From Methanobacteriota archaeon (GTDB lineage: Archaea; Thermoplasmatota; Poseidoniia; Poseidoniales; Thalassarchaeaceae), in NCBI GenBank assembly GCA_002685895.1, contig NYYK01000015.1, positions 8,074 to 14,294 on the forward strand: a DNA stretch of 6,221 nt, in the 5' to 3' direction. Each line of letters starts with the position of its first letter. Within the stretch, counting starts at the first letter, position 1. Position numbers and translations under genes: made by a program. A model generated the notes under the pieces. The model was not told where the DNA came from and made no database searches. It worked only from the letters and a program-made list of their open reading frames with translations. This document shows, piece after piece, positions 1 through 4,886 of the stretch.

Positions 1-500
1 GATACAGATCGAGGGCCAGCTGGAGCACAGGGTTGCATAGACATGGACCATTGGGGGGTAGCAGGACATGGACTCGGTGCGGGCTTGGCTACCGTTGTCA
101 GCAGTTACTGGGGTGCTGTATTCACCACAGGTCAATTCCAGCCACCACGCGCCCTGTTTGGATTTGGCTTGGATACTGATGATATTGGTACTGGAGTCAC
201 CGCCATAGAGATGGCTCATCCCGCACACGCCCTATTCCTAACTGGTACGATGGACACCGTGGCACCGCTTGATGAACACGCTGAGCCACTACTAGACCAA
301 TGGAATAGTGGTTGGCAACTACTCGAAGTTGTAGGAGCAAACCATGTACAGTATGAGGATGATCAATCATTTCTCGATAATCTGTTTGATGGGGATGCTA
401 CAATGACTGAATCGGAGCAACAGCAACACGCCGTAAACAAAATCAAACCTTACCTTGATTTGACATTGAAAGGCCAAGATGAAAGTTGGTATGCTGCCAG
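1..500 (+). other. Alpha/beta-hydrolase-like domain, C-terminal part, nucleophile Ser replaced by Gly
   Basis: The order of motifs matches the second half of an alpha/beta hydrolase: a strand entering GHGLGAG (normally GHSxGG) preceded by a typical IDxDxxGVAGH run, then after about 60 residues a strand ending in LTGTMD with D71, then after 30 more residues VVGANH with H101, then helices including an EQ...A segment near residues 126-140. The acid and histidine are kept, but residue 10 is encoded gga (bases 70-72). No serine codon is one base away from gga, so a single miscall does not explain the loss. The domain limit at about base 500 is approximate. It probably binds rather than hydrolyses, or uses unusual chemistry; both are inference. 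Confidence 0.65.
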
Positions 501-3198
501 TAGCCGAGAAAATAATCCCGACCAGCCATCAGACCCAGATTCATATCTCTCAGAAAATCTCACAAACAACCAATTGTACCGCGTCACCCAACATGAAAAC
601 ATTGTGGGAGCACCTGCCGCTAGAGCACATCCCCTCCTCTTTTTCGACCCCTTAACTAACCGTACAGTTCTTGCAGCGGGTTGGGGAGAAGGTGGCAGTG
701 GTTTCAGTGACATGTGGACTTTGGATCTCTTTGGCACACGTGAATGGGAGGAAGGCACTGGTGGACCCACCTCGGTGGGAAGTAATGCATTTGCTAGTGA
801 TGGCTGGGCAGCAGGTCTATTGTCTGGTGGAAGTGATTCGGGTGATTCAACACTCTGGAGGTGGAACGGATGGTCATCATCATGGATTGCCTATCCAGAA
901 AGTGTTCGACCTGAAGGAGTTACAGGACAAGCCATAGCCTGGGATTCATTATCTTCCCGCTACATATCCTATGGGGGTTACAACTCATCAGGAGCATTTT
1001 CGAATGAAACGTGGGCGTTTGACCCCGGAGCAGCCGTGTGGCAGAACTTGCACAGCCTAAATTCACCTCGTGGAATTGCTGGGGCAACTATGTTCTTCTC
1101 AGAAGGATGGAATCGAACCATACTGTTTGGAGGAATGGGTGCTGATGGCAATCTCTCAAACGAGACATGGATGTTCAATGGAGAAACAAATAGTTGGTCC
1201 AAACTTCAACTTCCTGGCTCATTTCCTTCAGCAAGAATGGAGATTGCAACCGCCATGGATGTTGAAAATAAAATCGCCTACCTATACGGTGGGCTTGCGG
1301 TAGATAACTCCGGCTTTGGAGTTGAATACTCTAGAGAGTTATGGAGTTTCAACCTAGATACATTGACATGGGATATAGTCACAAATGAGGGGATTAAAGA
1401 TATGTCCGCCTCTGCAATGGCATTTGATAACGCTAGCAACAACCTAGTAGTGTTTGGTGGCAACTCTTGGGAGGGGTTGTCCGATGAAACTTGGCTATAC
1501 AATTTGAGTGAAAATGAGTGGGAACTTCACTCTTCATCTTCAGCAATTACTTCCACTGATGTGATACATATTTCTGCATCTGTAACAGAGCGTGATTTGG
1601 ATTCCCCCCCAAATGCTCTTGAAGTCCACTGTCAAGTTGTTGGAGAGACTGCGTGGATAGCTGGAAATTGGGATAATGCTAATGATACTGCCAGTTGTAA
1701 CCTCTCTCCATTTTCACTTTCTCCCGGCTTCCATACCGCCGTGCTCAGAGTATTACATGACGGGCAACGGGGCAGCATACAAACCACCTTTGAGAGAGCA
1801 AATGCGCCGCCACAATTAGAAAATCCAATGCCTAGTTACATCATTGAAGAAGAGGGTGAATTAACCATCAATGCAAGTGATATTGGTTGGGATGTCGACG
1901 GGCATGAATTGAGATTCATAGGTAACGAGTTCACTTTTGCGCCACTACATGAAGGAGATGCAGAACCAGAATTAGATTATTTCTTACAAAATGATAGAAG
2001 AAGACTCAAATTGGTTGATTTAGCCGATTGGTCTGGTCGTAGTGGGGATACTTGGTATACTGTTTGTGGGGAGATAAGAGATGAGGCTACTCCGGGAAAT
2101 CCACCAGCACGGGTGCCATTTTGTTTTGAATTAATGCATCAATCAATCGATGATCCATTTGTGGTTTTGGAACATCCAACATTCACTATGACGGAAGACC
2201 AAAATGCAACTGTTTTCGACTTAGCCCCTTATGTGACTGATGAAGAGTTAGATACAGTTGCAATTAATGGGGCTGCACTCTTAGCGGCTGGGATTTCCGG
2301 CGAACTTAATGTTGGACTTGAATCAGTTCTAGATGATGCTGAACAAATGACCTCAAATGTTAGTGTGTTGCCAACAGAGCACTGGCATGGAGAAGAAAAT
2401 GTTTCATTTTGTATGGTTCGATATGATGACAACTCTGATGAAAGTGACTGTGTCTGGTTGAATGCCACTTTTGTGGTAACTCCAGTTGCAGACTCGCCTC
2501 TTTTCAATTACACCCAGTTTACTCTTGACGAGGACAGTATTAGCACTATTCCACTAAGCGAGATAGTTTGGGACCCTGATGGGGATGAGGTAAATATCAC
2601 ACTAGAATCTGGAGAAGATACCGTCACACTGGATATTTGGCACGAACAACTCAGAATCACACCAGAACCAAACTGGTTTGGAAGGTCTGTAAATTGGGCA
2701 ATTGTTGCTAGCGATGGAGAACATGAAATTCGCCAACCACTACGAGTCACCATCGAAGAAATTGATGATGAGACCTTGGTAGTATGGACAAAACCAGCCA
2801 ATATATTGGATAATATGACAGAACTAAGATTTCAGATAAGTGATTTAGATAGTGATGGCCCATGGCTAGTTGAATATTACTGGGACGATGACGAATGGGA
2901 GGAAATATCTCCCTCCTGTGCAACCTTAGATGATAATCAATACGACTGTCAAGCAGACCTACTTGCTCACGACCTCTCATATGGGGATCACAAATTGTAT
3001 CTACGAATCAATGATGGTGAGTCTATCAGTGAAATGGAATCATTTTGGCTTGAGAAAGCAGATCCCAACGGAGGAGATGCCTCGATAGGCTCTCAGGGTG
3101 AGCTCTCGGGTTTTGTATTCATCATTGGTGGAATTCTACTCTTGCTAGGCATTGGCGCGCTCATAGTCGCCTTAACCAAACGAAACGAGTATGTGTAA
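1..3198 (+). CDS. Cell-surface protein: degenerate alpha/beta-hydrolase, kelch propeller, cadherin/Ig-like domains, C-terminal anchor (5' partial)
   Basis: The reading frame is open from base 1. The first ATG (base 43) lies inside a hydrolase-like domain and has no ribosome site at useful spacing, so the true start and any signal peptide lie outside the window. Numbering from that ATG, residues 1-150 resemble the C-terminal part of a dienelactone-hydrolase/chlorophyllase-like domain: nucleophile-elbow motif GHGLGAG (8-14), acid D71 in GTMD, histidine H101 in GANH. The nucleophile position is G10, not Ser. Residues 193-500 form six kelch repeats. Residues 502-1005 form about five beta-sandwich domains with DxDG calcium-type loops. 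Residues 1023-1044 are a membrane helix followed by TKRNEYV, which implies an outside body and a cytoplasmic C-terminus. The protein is acidic with 19 N-x-S/T sequons. The role (surface adhesion, substrate binding or scaffold) is inference; I do not recognise a named family for the whole protein. It converges on the carboxyltransferase gene. Confidence 0.85.
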   Translation, partial: DTDRGPAGAQGCIDMDHWGVAGHGLGAGLATVVSSYWGAVFTTGQFQPPRALFGFGLDTDDIGTGVTAIEMAHPAHALFLTGTMDTVAPLDEHAEPLLDQWNSGWQLLEVVGANHVQYEDDQSFLDNLFDGDATMTESEQQQHAVNKIKPYLDLTLKGQDESWYAASSRENNPDQPSDPDSYLSENLTNNQLYRVTQHENIVGAPAARAHPLLFFDPLTNRTVLAAGWGEGGSGFSDMWTLDLFGTREWEEGTGGPTSVGSNAFASDGWAAGLLSGGSDSGDSTLWRWNGWSSSWIAYPESVRPEGVTGQAIAWDSLSSRYISYGGYNSSGAFSNETWAFDPGAAVWQNLHSLNSPRGIAGATMFFSEGWNRTILFGGMGADGNLSNETWMFNGETNSWSKLQLPGSFPSARMEIATAMDVENKIAYLYGGLAVDNSGFGVEYSRELWSFNLDTLTWDIVTNEGIKDMSASAMAFDNASNNLVVFGGNSWEGLSDETWLYNLSENEWELHSSSSAITSTDVIHISASVTERDLDSPPNALEVHCQVVGETAWIAGNWDNANDTASCNLSPFSLSPGFHTAVLRVLHDGQRGSIQTTFERANAPPQLENPMPSYIIEEEGELTINASDIGWDVDGHELRFIGNEFTFAPLHEGDAEPELDYFLQNDRRRLKLVDLADWSGRSGDTWYTVCGEIRDEATPGNPPARVPFCFELMHQSIDDPFVVLEHPTFTMTEDQNATVFDLAPYVTDEELDTVAINGAALLAAGISGELNVGLESVLDDAEQMTSNVSVLPTEHWHGEENVSFCMVRYDDNSDESDCVWLNATFVVTPVADSPLFNYTQFTLDEDSISTIPLSEIVWDPDGDEVNITLESGEDTVTLDIWHEQLRITPEPNWFGRSVNWAIVASDGEHEIRQPLRVTIEEIDDETLVVWTKPANILDNMTELRFQISDLDSDGPWLVEYYWDDDEWEEISPSCATLDDNQYDCQADLLAHDLSYGDHKLYLRINDGESISEMESFWLEKADPNGGDASIGSQGELSGFVFIIGGILLLLGIGALIVALTKRNEYV
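619..1542 (+). repeat. Six kelch repeats (one complete beta-propeller)
   Basis: Protein-level repeats of about 50 residues lie at residues 193-500 (ATG at base 43 = 1). Each has a hydrophobic strand, usually ending in Gly-Gly (G262-G263, G311-G312, G363-G364, G416-G417, G472-G473; blade 1 has the weaker AAGWG). A variable loop follows, then a tip motif of the type S/D-x-x-x-W-x-F/Y/L-N/D with tryptophans W225, W272, W324, W376, W434 and W484. A second tryptophan about ten residues later marks the end of most blades. Spacing of the first tryptophan is 47, 52, 52, 58 and 50 residues. Six blades close a propeller, so the unit looks complete. The DNA of the repeats is well diverged, so this is not a recent expansion. 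Confidence 0.88.
1546..1800 (+). other. Ig-like beta-sandwich domain A1 with a cysteine pair
   Basis: Residues 502-586 show alternating hydrophobic strands, a pair of cysteines (C530, C552) and a closing segment LSPGFHTAVLRVLHDG, of the kind found in bacterial and archaeal Ig-like domains where an LxxGxH turn precedes the last strands. It resembles the last domain before the membrane helix (residues 911-1005). It directly follows the propeller and probably acts as a stalk. Family assignment is by eye only. Confidence 0.5.
1813..2766 (+). repeat. Three tandem cadherin-like (tandem-95 type) domains B1-B3
   Basis: Residues 591-908 hold three units. Each starts with a proline-rich junction and an acidic strand (EEEGE, TEDQN, DEDSI). 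B1 and B3 have clear DxDG loops (D617-D619-G620 and D844-D846-G847-D848), and B2 has a diverged acidic DEELD in the same place. Each unit continues to a tryptophan-x-glycine motif (W663-S-G665, W781-H-G783, W878-F-G880) and ends with a strand carrying an acidic D-rich turn. This is the signature of cadherin-like tandem repeats common in secreted prokaryotic adhesins, where acidic loops usually bind calcium. Cysteine pairs C675/C694 in B1 and C790/C803 in B2 probably form disulfides; B3 has none. Confidence 0.7.
2773..3057 (+). other. Ig-like beta-sandwich domain A2, membrane-proximal
   Basis: Residues 911-1005 contain a DxDxDG loop (D934, D936, D938, G939), a WDDDEW run, a cysteine pair (C959, C969) and the segment LSYGDHKLYLRINDG. 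That segment lines up with the LSPGFH...LRVLHDG segment of domain A1. It sits just before the membrane helix and probably forms the base of the stalk. The DxDxDG loop is a plausible calcium site; binding is inferred. Confidence 0.5.
3109..3174 (+). other. C-terminal transmembrane anchor
   Basis: Residues 1023-1044 are an uninterrupted hydrophobic stretch rich in Ile, Leu, Gly and Val. They are preceded by a Gly/Ser/Asp-rich linker and followed by the basic tail TKRNEYV. By the positive-inside rule the large N-terminal body is outside and the tail in the cytoplasm. The layout is typical of archaeal surface proteins anchored by one C-terminal helix. There is no sortase or archaeosortase signature such as PGF. 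Confidence 0.88.
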
Positions 3199-3201
3199 AA
3201 A
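3197..3201 (-). terminator. Possible T5 terminator for the carboxyltransferase gene
   Basis: Read on the - strand, a TTTTT run lies 29 bases past the TGA stop of the carboxyltransferase gene and overlaps the stop codon of the convergent surface-protein gene. Archaeal RNA polymerase commonly ends at oligo-T tracts without a strong hairpin. The run is short, so this is tentative. Confidence 0.3.
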
Positions 3202-3229
3202 GGCTCTATCTAAGTTGATTACCTCGCCC

Positions 3230-4798
3230 TCATAGAGGTATATTTCCATGCTTTTTTGGCGGAGTCCACTCTCTCTTATTCCTCAACAGACGTAATGCCC
3301 TAATCAATCTAATACGAGTATCAATTGGCTCTATCACATCATCTACCCAGCCGTTACGAGCGGCAACATAGGGGTCGCCAAATTTACGCTTATACTCTGA
3401 GACCAATTCCTTATGAGTTTCGGCAGGGTCTTCAGCCACCTTCAATTGCTTCCTATGAATGATATTAACCGCCCCCTCCGCACCCATCACCGCTAGTTCA
3501 CCAGTGGGCCATGCAACATTGTAGTCAGAACGGAGATGTTTGCACGACATTGCTAGGTATGCTCCACCATACGCCTTACGAGTCACAACTGTCATCTTGG
3601 GAACAGTTGCTTCGGCATAGGCAAATAGTAACTTGGCACCATGGCGAATAATCCCTCCCCACTCCTGAACAGTTCCAGGAAGGAAACCGGGAACATCAAC
3701 AATAGTCAAAAGAGGAATATTGTAGCAATCACAAGTTCGAATGAATCGTGCTGCTTTGATACTCGCATCAATGTCTAGACAACCTGCTAGTACTTTGGGC
3801 TGATTCGCAATAATACCCACAGTAGAACCTTCCAATCTAGCAAAACCTACTATGATGTTATCAGCGTAAGTTTCAAACAACTCCATAAAATGACTATCAT
3901 CAACAACCTCACCAATCACTTTTCTGATGTCGTAAGGATGGTTGGTATCATCAGGAATCAGACCTTCAAGAGAATCACAACTTCTCTCAGGATCATCGCT
4001 ACTTTCGAAAATTGGGGGTTCGGCCATACAGTGATCAGGAAGGAAAGAGAGGAGCTCTGAGACTATATCAGTAGCATCATCCTCATCAGCGGCGATTAAA
4101 CAAGCGATTCCTGAACGGCTCGCATGAAGGTCTGCCCCACCAAGTTCCTGTGGAGTCAACTCACCACTGACAGTCTCTTCAGTTTCCAATGGGCTTGAAA
4201 GGAAAAGTTGACCATGATCCTGTCCAAGAATGACAAAATCTGCCAATCCTGCTGCAAGAGATGAAACACCTACAACTGGGCCGAGAATCAAACTGAACAT
4301 TGGAATCCGTCCACTACAAGCAACAAGTCTATCGAGAAGTTCTCCGGTACCAGCAAGAGAATGGACACCATCATGAGCCCTTTGGCCACCACCATCCCAG
4401 ATACCCACAAGTGGGATTCTAGCACGTTCAGACATTTCTGCTAACTTAGCGATTTTGAGGGCGTGCATCTCACCCATTGAGCCGCCAAAGACAGAGAAAT
4501 CTTGAGCAAAGCAAAATATTCTGCGGCCATCAACTGTGCCATGACCACATACAACTCCATCGCCTTCGACTAAATGAGTATGGAGATTGAACTCATCATT
4601 CCTATGAGTCACAAAACTGTCAACTTCAACAAATGAATCTTCATCAAGAAGTGATTCTATTCTCTCCCTTGCTGTTCGGCGGCCACTTGCTCTTAGGGCA
4701 TCGACTTTTGCTTGACCCCCCCCTGCCGCAGCCCTTTGACGGCGAAATAGCAAATCCTCTGAGAGGTCACTCCGACGCGAAGGTGGCACTGGCATCAT
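3230..4798 (-). CDS. Biotin-dependent acyl-CoA carboxylase, carboxyltransferase subunit (propionyl-CoA carboxylase beta / MmdA family)
   Basis: This cytoplasmic subunit transfers the carboxyl group from carboxybiotin to an acyl-CoA (propionyl- or acetyl-CoA in the family). At 522 residues it has normal full length. The N-terminal half carries GGGQAKVDALRASGRRTARERIESLLD-type entry sequence (about 26-52), FGGSMGE (104-110) and LGGADLH (219-225). The C-terminal half is canonical: ANQPKVLAGCLDID (331-344), DVPGFLPGT (368-376), GGIIRHGAKLLFAYAEAT (381-398), RKAYGGAY (407-414), AVMGAEGA (436-443), and the family-typical end KKHGNIPL. The acyl-CoA-side half diverges: GGGQRA (136-141) where SGGARI is usual, and GPVVGVSS (173-180) where GPCAGGAV is usual. 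The substrate-linked position after GGAY is L415. Start: ATGATG follows GGAGG; the second ATG (4795) has the better spacing. No biotin carboxylase or carrier gene is in the window. Confidence 0.93.
   Translation of the reverse strand: MMPVPPSRRSDLSEDLLFRRQRAAAGGGQAKVDALRASGRRTARERIESLLDEDSFVEVDSFVTHRNDEFNLHTHLVEGDGVVCGHGTVDGRRIFCFAQDFSVFGGSMGEMHALKIAKLAEMSERARIPLVGIWDGGGQRAHDGVHSLAGTGELLDRLVACSGRIPMFSLILGPVVGVSSLAAGLADFVILGQDHGQLFLSSPLETEETVSGELTPQELGGADLHASRSGIACLIAADEDDATDIVSELLSFLPDHCMAEPPIFESSDDPERSCDSLEGLIPDDTNHPYDIRKVIGEVVDDSHFMELFETYADNIIVGFARLEGSTVGIIANQPKVLAGCLDIDASIKAARFIRTCDCYNIPLLTIVDVPGFLPGTVQEWGGIIRHGAKLLFAYAEATVPKMTVVTRKAYGGAYLAMSCKHLRSDYNVAWPTGELAVMGAEGAVNIIHRKQLKVAEDPAETHKELVSEYKRKFGDPYVAARNGWVDDVIEPIDTRIRLIRALRLLRNKREWTPPKKHGNIPL
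3252..3257 (+). terminator. Possible T6 terminator for the surface-protein gene
   Basis: A TTTTTT run on the + strand lies 53 bases past the TAA stop of the surface-protein gene, inside the 3' end of the convergent carboxyltransferase gene, where it encodes lysines near the carboxyl end of that protein. No convincing hairpin precedes it. If used, the two convergent transcripts overlap by a few tens of bases. Confidence 0.3.
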
Positions 4799-4806
4799 AC
4801 CCTCCC
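4799..4806 (-). promoter_or_regulatory. Ribosome binding site of the carboxyltransferase gene
   Basis: The - strand reads GGGAGGGT directly before ATGATG. The GGAGG core sits 2 bases from the first ATG and 5 bases from the second, so spacing favours the second ATG (4795-4793), which would shorten the protein by one residue. Confidence 0.7.
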
Positions 4807-4839
4807 GTGTGGTGGCGGTGAATCACAATAACGGTAGAG

Positions 4840-4847
4840 ATTATAAG
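4840..4847 (-). promoter_or_regulatory. TATA-like promoter element for the carboxyltransferase gene
   Basis: The - strand reads CTTATAAT, centred about 45 bases before the start codon. With the usual archaeal distance of about 25 bases from TATA box to transcription start, the transcript would begin near base 4815 and keep a short leader containing the ribosome site. No purine-rich BRE is evident upstream; a T6 tract lies there instead. The assignment rests on position and base composition only. Confidence 0.4.
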
Positions 4848-4881
4848 AAAAAATCCAATTGAAAAGTTAATTTTCCAATTG
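4848..4881 (-). terminator. Hairpin plus T6 tract after gatD
   Basis: Right after the double stop TGATAA of gatD, the - strand holds an AT-rich inverted repeat: CAATTGGAAAA, a 5-base loop, then TTTTCAATTG, with one bulged base. GGA and TTTTTT follow. The arms are at 4871-4881 and 4856-4865 and the T run at 4848-4853. The stem is weak in GC, but a hairpin with an oligo-T tail fits an archaeal terminator. It also leaves a 7-base direct repeat CCAATTG (+ strand) at 4855 and 4875. Confidence 0.5.
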
Positions 4882-4886
4882 CTTTA

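Noticed and set aside
43..45. ATG at 43 as the true start of the surface-protein gene
   Set aside because: The frame is open upstream to base 1, the residues before it continue the hydrolase-like sequence, there is no signal peptide after it, and no ribosome site at proper spacing.
671..937. 88-codon open frame on the + strand within the kelch region
   Set aside because: It overlaps the clear kelch repeats in another frame and shows no domain features.
1604..1610. C7 run as a frameshift in the surface-protein gene
   Set aside because: The frame continues through it (Asp-Ser-Pro-Pro-Asn) into a coherent beta-sandwich domain with the same reading frame to the membrane anchor, so nothing is broken.
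2229..2980. Three open frames on the - strand opposite the cadherin-like domains
   Set aside because: They are low-complexity, Ser/Thr-rich shadows of an acidic coding sequence on the + strand, without start signals or recognisable motifs.
4855..4881. CCAATTG repeats as an operator or attachment site
   Set aside because: The repeat is part of a small AT-rich hairpin just after a stop codon and before a T6 tract; a terminator explains it more simply, and no integrase or regulator gene is present.
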